A stretch of 6,743 nt of DNA from Gammaproteobacteria bacterium (GCA_011321985.1 DROB01000111.1:1-6743); one strand, 5' to 3'. Counted from the first letter of the stretch, positions 1-6,335 are shown. Program-made: numbers and translations. Notes: generated by a model from the letters alone, not told the origin.

Positions 1-54
1 ACGATCCAGATAGACTCAGATACCCATGAATAGTGGTGTAATGGTAGTACAGAT

Positions 55-80
55 AAAGGCCGGTTTTTAACCGGCCTTTT
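55..80 (+). terminator. Rho-independent terminator of an upstream transcription unit
   Basis: An 11-bp perfect stem, AAAGGCCGGTT (55-65) with AACCGGCCTTT (69-79), closes on a 3-base TTT loop and ends in a short T run (77-80). The stem is GC-rich in the middle and flanked by A and T runs, the usual intrinsic terminator form. Because A and T runs flank both sides it could also work on the minus strand, but no minus-strand gene ends there. It presumably ends a plus-strand gene or RNA that lies almost entirely left of the window. The 54 bases before it hold no gene I can identify. Confidence 0.85.
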
Positions 81-96
81 GACTTCATCTCGATAC

Positions 97-867
97 ATGC
101 AAAATATCCGGCTCATCGACTCACACTGTCATCTGGATTTTGACGTATTCGACCACGACCGTAGCCAGGTCCTGCAACGAGCACAGGACAATAATGTCAC
201 TGACATCATCATCCCTGGAACACGACACCACTACTGGCAAAGGATCACCCGACTTACAGATAAGCACCAACACCTGCATGCCTGTTATGGCTTACATCCA
301 TACTGGGCAGACACCCACGATAAACAGGATATAACGAAACTGGATGAAACCATCGCCAGGAACCAGCCTGTTGCGTTAGGTGAATGCGGGCTCGACTTCC
401 GTACGCAGCAGGTGGATAAAAAAACACAGCTATTTTTTTTCGATGCGCAGCTGACAGTCGCAGAGCAACACCGGTTACCCGTCGTTATCCATTCGGTGAG
501 AGCAACAGAAAAGGTCATCCAGTCGATAAGAAAATTCAAAAACCTGAAAGGAATGATTCATAGCTTTTCCGGCAGCCTCGAACAGGCGAAACGACTTATC
601 GATATGAACTTTTATATCAGCATAAGTGGTAGCGTCACATATGCTAATGCGAAAACAATGAAAGAGGTCGTTAAAGCGATACCATTAACCTCACTACTGC
701 TCGAAACCGACGCACCCGATCAGGCCGATGCAAAAAATCACGGCAATAGAAACGAACCCGCTTATCTGGTCAATACGCTCAGCACGATCGCACAGCTGAG
801 AGAAGAAACACTAACAGACATTGCACGACAGACCTCACTCAACGCAAAAGATCTATTCGCCATCTAA
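97..867 (+). CDS. TatD-family metal-dependent hydrolase, YjjV-like
   Basis: This is a 256-residue TIM-barrel hydrolase of the amidohydrolase superfamily. Family members bind two divalent metals and several have DNase activity. By recalled sequence it is closer to E. coli YjjV than to TatD itself (GLHP, IHSFSGSLEQA and SLLLETDAPD blocks). All expected metal ligands are visible: H10 and H12 (DSHCHLDF), E96 (ALGECGLDF), H132 (VVIHS), H155 (MIHSFSG) and D205 (LETDAPD). Length is normal for the family, so it looks intact. ATG 97 is chosen because the metal motif begins at residue 8 and no other Met lies nearby; a TTG at 79 is in frame but inside the terminator stem. No Shine-Dalgarno sequence precedes ATG 97. 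The gene stands alone, converging on the acyltransferase gene. Cytoplasmic location is inferred from the lack of a signal peptide. The true substrate is unknown. Confidence 0.93.
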   Translation: MQNIRLIDSHCHLDFDVFDHDRSQVLQRAQDNNVTDIIIPGTRHHYWQRITRLTDKHQHLHACYGLHPYWADTHDKQDITKLDETIARNQPVALGECGLDFRTQQVDKKTQLFFFDAQLTVAEQHRLPVVIHSVRATEKVIQSIRKFKNLKGMIHSFSGSLEQAKRLIDMNFYISISGSVTYANAKTMKEVVKAIPLTSLLLETDAPDQADAKNHGNRNEPAYLVNTLSTIAQLREETLTDIARQTSLNAKDLFAI

Positions 868-902
868 CCCGGATATTGCACTGACAGTATCTGTACAAAA
901 TT

Positions 903-1057
903 AAAAAACCGCCACGCAAAGCTGATGTTGAAAGATTTAGAAACATTTTTGCCACGAAGAGCGTGCCCGAGCGAAGCGTAACCCGACCTACAGAAAAAAC
1001 TAAAAAAGGTTTTATTGGCGGTTTTTTTGCGCTATTTGCGTCCTTCGCGGCAAAAAT
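903..1057. repeat. Composite degenerate inverted-repeat element in the convergent gap
   Basis: This fills most of the gap between tatD and the acyltransferase gene. Two inverted repeats are visible. The inner pair, 945-959 (ATTTTTGCCACGAAG) and 1043-1057, matches at 14 of 15 positions. The outer-left pair, 903-913 (AAAAAACCGCC) and 1017-1027, is a perfect 11 bp. The ends resemble the GCCACGAAGGACGCAAAG type of intergenic repeat that I recall as common in gammaproteobacterial spacers, and 911-921 looks like a shortened copy of the same end. It has no coding capacity. In RNA the arms could pair over long range and end in a T run (1022-1028), so it may also help end transcription from both sides. 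No compact terminator is seen otherwise. Confidence 0.6.
965..992. repeat. Half-palindrome repeat fragment (TAGGTCGGGTTACGC type) nested in the larger element
   Basis: On the minus strand this reads TGTAGGTCGGGTTACGC, then TTCGCTCGGGC. The first part matches a short palindromic repeat that I recall from many gammaproteobacterial genomes, whose full form returns through AACCCGAC. Here the return arm is missing and is replaced by CGGGC. It sits between the left arm of the surrounding inverted repeat (ending near 963) and its A-rich interior (993 onward), as if it had inserted there. Assignment to a named family is from memory and needs a search. Confidence 0.45.
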
Positions 1058-1079
1058 TATTTTCCCGTATAAAGCCGTC

Positions 1080-1820
1080 TCAACGGTTCCACCGGGATTT
1101 ATCGCTGATCTCTTCCATGGTCGATTCTATCCAGTTAGAAACCTCTTCGTTTATCTCATCGGCCAAACGTCCTTTGGTCTGGATAGCAGGTCCGATGACC
1201 ACGCTGATTGTTCCCGGCCATTTGATAAAACTGTGTCTGGGCCAGAATTCACCAGCATTATGTGCAATGGGTATCACGGGATAGCCACTTTTCTCTGCAA
1301 GTAGAGCACCGCCAATCTTATATTTATGTGTTTTTCCCGGAGCCGTACGCGTACCTTCCGGAAAAAGGACCATCCATTTTCCATCATTCAACTTTTTTGT
1401 ACCTTCATCGATCAACTGTTTGATCGCCGCCCTTCCTGCACCACGATTGATCGCAATAGGGTCGGTTAATGCCAGCGCCCAGCCGAACACCGGTATCAGC
1501 ATCAGCTCTCTTTTAAAAACCCAACGCACGTAGGGGGTGAAAGAATGTAACGCCAGAGTCTCCCATGTAGACTGGTGTTTACTCAGGATGATAGCTGTAT
1601 CCACATCGAGATTTTCCAGTCCTTTGACTTTATACCTGATACCACAGAAGACCCTCAGCAGAAAATTATTGGTCAGCGACCACAGGCGCGCGATCTTCAA
1701 TCGAAAAGAAGAAGGAGTAAAAAATAGAAATACGATCAATAATCCGAAGAAGATGACGTTGATGATAAAACCGATCCAGAACAGCATCGAACGAATAACC
1801 AGGCCAGCTCTGCTATTCAT
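1080..1820 (-). CDS. Lysophospholipid (1-acyl-sn-glycerol-3-phosphate) acyltransferase, PlsC/HdtS-like
   Basis: This 246-residue membrane acyltransferase of the PlsC family is expected to transfer a fatty acyl chain to lysophosphatidic acid or a related lysolipid. A hydrophobic helix spans about residues 11-34, followed by the acyltransferase motifs: H82-QSTW-E87 (block I), KRELMLIPVFGW (103-114, block II), FPEGTR (153-158, block III) and YPVIPI (180-185, block IV). Block I carries E where classical PlsC has D; as I recall, the PA0005/HdtS clade next to gmhB shares this. HdtS of Pseudomonas fluorescens is a reported lysophosphatidic acid acyltransferase also linked to acyl-homoserine lactone production; that role is not shown here. 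ATG 1820 is preferred because AGGAG lies 10 bases upstream (1831-1835). A longer in-frame TTG start at 1853 is less likely. It is the last gene of the glyQ operon. Confidence 0.9.
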   Translation of the reverse strand: MNSRAGLVIRSMLFWIGFIINVIFFGLLIVFLFFTPSSFRLKIARLWSLTNNFLLRVFCGIRYKVKGLENLDVDTAIILSKHQSTWETLALHSFTPYVRWVFKRELMLIPVFGWALALTDPIAINRGAGRAAIKQLIDEGTKKLNDGKWMVLFPEGTRTAPGKTHKYKIGGALLAEKSGYPVIPIAHNAGEFWPRHSFIKWPGTISVVIGPAIQTKGRLADEINEEVSNWIESTMEEISDKSRWNR

Positions 1821-1830
1821 GAAATCGATA

Positions 1831-1835
1831 CTCCT
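1831..1835 (-). promoter_or_regulatory. Ribosome binding site deciding the acyltransferase start
   Basis: Minus-strand AGGAG sits 10 bases before ATG 1820. It falls within the possible TTG-initiated extension (1853-1821), so it argues that the extension is untranslated leader and that ATG 1820 is the real start. Confidence 0.7.
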
Positions 1836-1854
1836 GACAAACACCCCTGACAAC

Positions 1855-2400
1855 TCATCGTAATATTGCTGTTACCGCAGCGGCGAGATCGTCATATACA
1901 GAGACCAGGTCTTTCTGTTTACATTCAGCCCGTAATATTTTTTCAGCTTTCAGTCCCTTACCCGTCCTGACCAACATAGCTTGAGCGTGTGCATCACTCG
2001 CTGCCTTCAGATCAGAGACACTGTCGCCGATAAAGATAACCTCCTCTAGCGGGACATTAAATCGCTGCCCTATCTGCAACAACATGCCGGGTTTCGGTTT
2101 CCGGCAATCACAGGCATCATCAGGCCCATGAGGGCAATAAAAAACAGCATCGATACGACCACCGACCTTTGCCAGTAGCTGATCCATCTTTTTATGCATG
2201 AGTGATAAAGCCTCGATATCAAAATATCCACGCGCCAGACCCGACTGGTTACTGGCGATGACCACGGTATACCCCCCGTGATTCAGCCTTGCTATAGCTT
2301 CCAGGCTACCTTCTATGGGAATCCATTCTTCTGCACTTTTGATATACGCATCAGAATCATGATTGATAACACCATCTCGATCCAGGACGATAACCTTCAT
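1855..2400 (-). CDS. gmhB: D-glycero-beta-D-manno-heptose 1,7-bisphosphate 7-phosphatase
   Basis: This 181-residue HAD-superfamily phosphatase removes the C7 phosphate from heptose 1,7-bisphosphate, a cytoplasmic step on the way to ADP-L-glycero-D-manno-heptose for the LPS inner core. Visible motifs are D7-R-D9-GVIN (nucleophile and acid/base, HAD motif I), ASNQSG (49-54, motif II), RKPKPG with K101 (100-105, motif III) and GDSVSD (125-130, motif IV). The GmhB zinc site is present as C89-P-H91 and C97-D-C99. Length is usual for the family (E. coli GmhB is about 190 residues). It starts 9 bases after the glyS stop codon, with only a weak, distant AGGTG (2413-2417), so translation is probably coupled to glyS. 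The related histidinol phosphatases share this fold, but the zinc loop and gene neighbourhood favour GmhB. Confidence 0.93.
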   Translation of the reverse strand: MKVIVLDRDGVINHDSDAYIKSAEEWIPIEGSLEAIARLNHGGYTVVIASNQSGLARGYFDIEALSLMHKKMDQLLAKVGGRIDAVFYCPHGPDDACDCRKPKPGMLLQIGQRFNVPLEEVIFIGDSVSDLKAASDAHAQAMLVRTGKGLKAEKILRAECKQKDLVSVYDDLAAAVTAILR

Positions 2401-2409
2401 GATAACGGA

Positions 2410-4485
2410 CTACACCTGGTGCAGACGTGAAAGATCCGCCGCCCGCAAAAAGAGTTGATTCATACTGTTGAGCAGGGCGATGCGATTATTTTTGATCGCT
2501 TCATCGTCAGCCATCACCATCACAGAATCAAAAAAAGCATCTACTGGATCGCGTAACGACGACAGGTGACTCAGGGCGGTCTCATAATCACCCGAATCAA
2601 ACATCGGCTCAACCGCCTGGCTAAGTGTATTCAGGATGGCATACAGTTTTTTCTCCGCCTCTTCTGATAACAGTGCCTCATCGACAATGATGCCATTCAC
2701 AGCGGATGATTTTTTAAGGATATTACCCACCCTCTTATTCGCCGCAGCCAGACTTTCCGCCACAGTGAGCTCCCGGAACACGGACACCGCTCTGATGCGC
2801 TTATCAAAATCGAGGGGCCGGGAGGGTGCCAGGGCATGTACGGCATCAAATACATCAGGTTTGATATCGCGATCGATGTAGTAGGCGCGCAGCCTTTCCA
2901 GGATATAGTCCAGCACTTCCTGTTCGACCTTACCCACATCGACTTTATCGGCCAGCAGCTTTGCCGAAGCGGCGATCAGCTGCCTAAGATCGAGATCGAG
3001 TTCACGCTCGATGATCGTGCGCAAAATACCCAATGAAGCCCTGCGCAGGGCATAGGGATCTTTTTCACCCGTCGGTTTTTGGCCGATAGCAAAGATGCCC
3101 ACCAGGGTATCCAGCTTATCTGCAATCGACAGTATCTGACCGGTCGCCGTACTGGCCGTAACATCACTTGCACCACGCGGCATATACTGCTCGTCGAGTG
3201 CCAGTGCCACTTCTTCTGCTTCACCCGCAGCCTGTGCATAACGTTTACCCATAACTCCCTGCAACGACGCAAACTCACCGACCATATCGGTCATCAGATC
3301 ACACTTACTCAGCACAACCGCACGTTTTACGAGATCAACATCTGCATCAAGCTGTGTTGCCATAAATTCTGACAACTGCAAAACACGCCGTGTTTTATCG
3401 GCTATCGTACCCAGCTTTTTCTGAAACACGACATTCTCCAATGCCGCATTGAACGATTCCAGTGGCTGCTTCTGATCCTGTTGCCAGAAGAACATGGCAT
3501 CTGCCAGGCGTGGACGAACCACTCGCTCGTTACCTTCCTTTACTTTCTCGGGCGACTTACTCTCGATATTACTGATGGTGATAAAGTGATTTTTTAACTC
3601 GCCTCCCACCTCTCTAACAGGAAAGTATTTCTGGTTATCCTGCATGGTTTTTATCAGGACTTCAGATGGCACCTGCAGGTAACCGGCTTCAAATTCACCC
3701 GCAACCGCAACAGGCCACTCATTCAGAGCTGTCACTTCATCCAGCAGATCTTCATCGATGACCGCTTCGCCAGTCAGCCCTTTAGCCGTATCGATAACCT
3801 GTTGCCTGATGCTCTGTTTCCTCTGCTCGAAGCTGGCAATCACATATGCCTCTGACTGAAGTTTATTTTTATATTCCGAAGCATGTTTGAGGTTTATCTC
3901 GCCAGGTGCATGGAAACGATGGCCAAAAGATTTTGATGATGACTGCAGACCTAACACTCTCGCATCGATCACTCTCTCACCGTGCATCAGCACCAGCCAG
4001 TGCGCCGGTCGAACAAATTCGATATCAGAACTGCCCCATCGCATGCGCTTGGGGGCAGGCAGTCGTGACAGTGACTGATTGATAATATCTTCGATCAGCT
4101 CATCCAGCACTTTACCTTTTTCTGTGGCCCTGAATATCAGCCAGACACCTTTGTCTGTTTCCTGTTGCTGCAGCGCATCGACTTCGACACCGCATGATCG
4201 GGCAAACCCTATTACGGCTTTAGTCGGTTTGCCATCTGCATCGTAAGCCGCTTTCAGATTCGGCCCCTTGCGCTCAACTTCACGATCCGGTTGCGATGAT
4301 TCGACATGGCTGATCAAAACTGCCAGCCTTCTCGGTGCAGCGAAAGATTCGACATCACCTATTTCAAAACCGGCTTTTTTCAGACCATCGACAATGCCAC
4401 CAGTGAAGGCTTCAGACAGTTTTTTCAGTGCTCTGGGTGGTAACTCCTCTGTTCCCAGTTCGATCAATAAGGATTCTGCGCTCAT
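2410..4485 (-). CDS. glyS: Glycine--tRNA ligase beta subunit
   Basis: The 691-residue beta subunit of the bacterial alpha2beta2 glycyl-tRNA synthetase binds and positions tRNA-Gly, while the alpha subunit carries the aminoacylation site. The length agrees with E. coli GlyS (689). Recognisable blocks are the N-terminal LLIELGTEELPPRAL (6-20), RPRLADAMFFW (324-334), the HD-like central block KCDLMTDMVGEFASLQGVMG (394-413), ADKLDTLVGIF (455-465), EKDPYALRR (474-482), and a C-terminal helical anticodon-binding region with ANKRVGNIL (582-590). No frameshift or internal stop is seen. Its ATG overlaps the glyQ stop in an ATGA arrangement (4482-4485). A strong Shine-Dalgarno AAGGAG (4493-4498) lies 7 bases upstream, within the end of glyQ. 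This fits coupled synthesis of the two subunits. Confidence 0.98.
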   Translation of the reverse strand: MSAESLLIELGTEELPPRALKKLSEAFTGGIVDGLKKAGFEIGDVESFAAPRRLAVLISHVESSQPDREVERKGPNLKAAYDADGKPTKAVIGFARSCGVEVDALQQQETDKGVWLIFRATEKGKVLDELIEDIINQSLSRLPAPKRMRWGSSDIEFVRPAHWLVLMHGERVIDARVLGLQSSSKSFGHRFHAPGEINLKHASEYKNKLQSEAYVIASFEQRKQSIRQQVIDTAKGLTGEAVIDEDLLDEVTALNEWPVAVAGEFEAGYLQVPSEVLIKTMQDNQKYFPVREVGGELKNHFITISNIESKSPEKVKEGNERVVRPRLADAMFFWQQDQKQPLESFNAALENVVFQKKLGTIADKTRRVLQLSEFMATQLDADVDLVKRAVVLSKCDLMTDMVGEFASLQGVMGKRYAQAAGEAEEVALALDEQYMPRGASDVTASTATGQILSIADKLDTLVGIFAIGQKPTGEKDPYALRRASLGILRTIIERELDLDLRQLIAASAKLLADKVDVGKVEQEVLDYILERLRAYYIDRDIKPDVFDAVHALAPSRPLDFDKRIRAVSVFRELTVAESLAAANKRVGNILKKSSAVNGIIVDEALLSEEAEKKLYAILNTLSQAVEPMFDSGDYETALSHLSSLRDPVDAFFDSVMVMADDEAIKNNRIALLNSMNQLFLRAADLSRLHQV

Positions 4486-5402
4486 GCGACATCTCCTTTT
4501 TTCTGAAGATCGTTGCCGATAGGGAAACCCAACGCTTCACGTGAATCGTAATATGCCTGCGCGACGGCCCTCGATAGTGTACGTACCCGCAGGATATACC
4601 GCTGCCTCTCCGTCACCGAGATCGCATGACGCGCATCCAGCAGGTTAAAGGCATGGGAGGCTTTCAGCACCAGTTCATAGGCGGGTAGCGGCAGGCCCAG
4701 TGTGATCAATCGCTGGCTCTCAGACTCACAATCATCAAATTGCTTGAACAGGATAGCGGTATCCGCCTGCTCGAAGTTGTAGGTCGACATCTCCACTTCA
4801 TTCTGATGGAACACGTCACCGTAAGTCACATCACCCTGTGGTCCCCGTGTCCAGATCAGATCATAGACGCTCTCCTTTTCCTGCAGGTACATCGCCAGAC
4901 GTTCCAGGCCATAGGTAATCTCACCGGTGACGGGCCGGCATTCGAGCCCACCCACCTGTTGAAAATAGGTAAACTGCGTCACTTCCATACCATTGAGCCA
5001 GACTTCCCAGCCCAGACCCCATGCACCCAGCGTGGGTGATTCCCAGTTATCTTCGACAAAACGGACATCATGTTCCAGCAGATTAAAACCCAGTGCTTCC
5101 AGTGACCCCAGATACAGTTCCTGAATATTGTCCGGGGAGGGTTTTAACACGACCTGGAACTGGTAGTAATGTTGTAATCGGTTCGGGTTTTCACCATAAC
5201 GCCCATCCGTCGGACGACGACAGGGCTGCACGTAAGCCGCACGCCATGGCTCAGGGCCGATAGAGCGCAAAAACGTTGCGGGGTGGAAAGTTCCAGCGCC
5301 CACCTCCATATCCAGTGGCTGTAATATGGCACAGCCCTGTTTTTGCCAGTAATCCTGAACTGCGAAGATTAATCCCTGAAAAGTTGAAACATCGTATGCC
5401 AT
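4482..5402 (-). CDS. glyQ: Glycine--tRNA ligase alpha subunit
   Basis: The 306-residue alpha subunit is a class II synthetase that activates glycine with ATP and charges tRNA-Gly together with GlyS. The N-terminal block FQGLIFAVQDYWQKQGC (8-24) is typical. A motif 2 region runs through AYVQPCRRPTDGRYGENPNR (56-75) and on to VVLKP (84-88). GGLECRPVTGEITYGLERLA (151-170) carries the class II motif 3 arginine. Length matches E. coli GlyQ (303). ATG 5402 is chosen because MAYDVSTFQG is the usual start. An in-frame TTG at 5447 would add 15 unrelated residues. No Shine-Dalgarno is evident; the leader is AT-rich. It is the first gene of the glyQ-glyS-gmhB-acyltransferase operon and diverges from the unknown gene at 5616. 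Confidence 0.98.
   Translation of the reverse strand: MAYDVSTFQGLIFAVQDYWQKQGCAILQPLDMEVGAGTFHPATFLRSIGPEPWRAAYVQPCRRPTDGRYGENPNRLQHYYQFQVVLKPSPDNIQELYLGSLEALGFNLLEHDVRFVEDNWESPTLGAWGLGWEVWLNGMEVTQFTYFQQVGGLECRPVTGEITYGLERLAMYLQEKESVYDLIWTRGPQGDVTYGDVFHQNEVEMSTYNFEQADTAILFKQFDDCESESQRLITLGLPLPAYELVLKASHAFNLLDARHAISVTERQRYILRVRTLSRAVAQAYYDSREALGFPIGNDLQKKGDVA
4493..4498 (-). promoter_or_regulatory. Strong ribosome binding site of glyS inside glyQ
   Basis: Minus-strand AAGGAG lies 7 bases before the glyS ATG, within the last codons of glyQ. It is the best Shine-Dalgarno in the operon and contrasts with glyQ, which has none. It supports ATG 4485 as the glyS start. Confidence 0.85.
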
Positions 5403-5435
5403 GAATAGTCTTATGTATTGTTTTACAAAGAGCGA

Positions 5436-5441
5436 AGTATA
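5436..5441 (-). promoter_or_regulatory. Candidate -10 element for the glyQ operon
   Basis: Minus-strand TATACT matches the sigma70 -10 consensus at 5 of 6 positions. It would place a transcript start about 27 bases before the glyQ ATG, giving a short AT-rich leader. I see no convincing -35 element at 16-18 bases and no TG extension, so this is only a candidate. The site lies between the arms of a 7-bp inverted repeat (5427-5433 and 5454-5460). Confidence 0.3.
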
Positions 5442-5602
5442 ACCCAAGGGAGTGCTCTTTTACTGCGTTGTGTGGCGTTTCTGGCAAAAAACGGCTATAA
5501 ATCAGGTAGGGAAGCTCTGAAGGTGATTATCACTGCCGTAACTTCGGCCATTTTCTCGACCAAATGCTCAAAAAATATCATCTACTGCCGACAGGTACCT
5601 AT

Positions 5603-5608
5603 AGGGGA
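5603..5608 (+). promoter_or_regulatory. Ribosome binding site of the unknown gene
   Basis: AGGGGA lies 7 bases before ATG 5616. It fixes the start of the 191-residue protein there, against in-frame upstream starts such as the TTG at 5418 and a GTG at 5610, which overlaps the spacer. Confidence 0.7.
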
Positions 5609-5615
5609 TGTGAAT

Positions 5616-6191
5616 ATGAGTAAAAAATTCATTCTGGATTCATCTGAGCTGTCTCAATGGCACACGCTGGTGCAGGAGGCCGAGCAGGATTATGGCTGCC
5701 ATCTGGATGAAGCCATGCAGAGTTACCTGGTATTCACACTGATGCGGTTTGCAAAAAACAGTCAGCTCAATTCAAAAGCACTGGCACTCGATTACCTGAC
5801 CTCGCATCATCTATCCAGTCACCTGCGTAATGAACAATTACGCGACATCGGTGATCAATGTTTACTGGTATCGGGTCTGTTCCCGCAATCAGCAGAAAAA
5901 AGGCTGGTAGGAGCGGGTTATTATGTCGATCTGGGTCGCTCGGCTTATCATCACATCAGCACCGCAGCACAACAGGGTATCGCCGAACTGTATCAGCAAC
6001 TGGCAGAGAGCTTTGTTTTATTGATGGATCTATTGCAGACCATCCGGCAGTACAGTGCCCCCGCATTGCAACCCATCGCAGCGATGGAGCTATGGAGCCG
6101 GACCGGCAGTCGTGCCGCATTCCTGCAGATTGCTGAACACGCATCACCGGTACATGGCTGCCTGCTGGGCGATGTCAACAAAGACAACTAG
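5616..6191 (+). CDS. Conserved-looking hypothetical protein, 191 residues
   Basis: I do not recognise a named family, although the sequence gives a vague impression of a hypothetical protein seen in other gammaproteobacteria. No signal peptide or membrane helix is evident, so it is probably cytoplasmic. It looks mostly helical: an N-terminal part with YLVFTLMRFA (37-46), a central segment with LRDIGDQCLLVSGLFPQSAE (75-94), YYVDLGRSAY (102-111), then a hydrophobic stretch around LAESFVLLMDLLQTI (129-143). Cysteines are few and no metal or nucleotide motif stands out. The start follows a good ribosome binding site, and codon use resembles the flanking genes, which supports a real gene. It diverges from glyQ and converges on the flavoprotein gene, so it is probably transcribed alone. 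No function is proposed. Confidence 0.85.
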   Translation: MSKKFILDSSELSQWHTLVQEAEQDYGCHLDEAMQSYLVFTLMRFAKNSQLNSKALALDYLTSHHLSSHLRNEQLRDIGDQCLLVSGLFPQSAEKRLVGAGYYVDLGRSAYHHISTAAQQGIAELYQQLAESFVLLMDLLQTIRQYSAPALQPIAAMELWSRTGSRAAFLQIAEHASPVHGCLLGDVNKDN

Positions 6192-6335
6192 GGGTTCCTC
6201 TGCACCCACACGAAAGAGTGGAACAGGTCTTCTGCAACATCACATCACGGCCGGCAAACCACCCCTGCAGGTATGCACTGGTGACGAGTGTTTACACAAA
6301 ATTCGCGCAAGCCACGGAGGATTAAACCGTAGAGA
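6192..6335. other. Convergent intergenic gap without a clear terminator
   Basis: This 144-base gap separates two convergent genes, so terminators for both would be expected. Only weak pairing is seen, such as TTCC-TCT with AGA-GT-GGAA near its left end, and neither strand has a GC-rich hairpin followed by a T run. GCCACGGAGGA (6311-6321) resembles the end of the repeats in the first convergent gap, but the match is too short to call. No gene is seen. Confidence 0.5.

Larger units (their letters stand above)
5403..5615. other. Divergent intergenic region between glyQ and the unknown gene
   Basis: This 213-base region should carry the promoters for both divergent genes. It contains the glyQ -10 candidate, an AAAGAGC/GCTCTTT inverted repeat, a plus-strand TATAAAT (5496-5502) that could serve as a -10 for the unknown gene although no good -35 is visible, and a perfect palindrome GTGAT-T-ATCAC (5523-5533). 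An in-frame open stretch runs from 5418 into the unknown gene, but its predicted residues look random. No RNA gene or riboswitch is recognisable. Confidence 0.5.

Noticed and set aside
1..33. A possible C-terminal tail of an upstream plus-strand gene, ending in a TAG at 31-33
   Set aside because: Only ten residues are visible and the other two frames also end within the next bases, so nothing distinguishes a real gene end from chance.
31..50. A tRNA-like D-arm string (GTGGTGTAATGGTAG)
   Set aside because: There is no anticodon arm, no T-arm and no acceptor pairing, and the terminator begins at 55, leaving no room for a tRNA.
963..1304. A 113-residue plus-strand open frame across the repeat region and the end of the acyltransferase gene
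   Set aside because: It starts inside a repeat and is antisense to a well-supported gene; it has no family features.
1821..1853. An 11-residue N-terminal extension of the acyltransferase from TTG 1853
   Set aside because: A Shine-Dalgarno inside this stretch points to ATG 1820, and TTG is a rarer start.
5403..5447. A 15-residue extension of GlyQ from TTG 5447
   Set aside because: GlyQ proteins start at the equivalent of ATG 5402, and the extension would cover the promoter candidate.
5403..5470. A T-box or other glycine-responsive leader before glyQ
   Set aside because: T-boxes are a feature of Gram-positive bacteria, and no such conserved core or leader terminator is visible here.
5418..5615. 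A 66-residue N-terminal extension of the unknown protein from TTG 5418
   Set aside because: Its residues look random, it overlaps the glyQ leader, and a good ribosome binding site stands before ATG 5616.
6311..6321. GCCACGGAGGA, similar to the ends of the repeats near 951
   Set aside because: The single 11-base match has no partner arm within the gap, so it may be chance.
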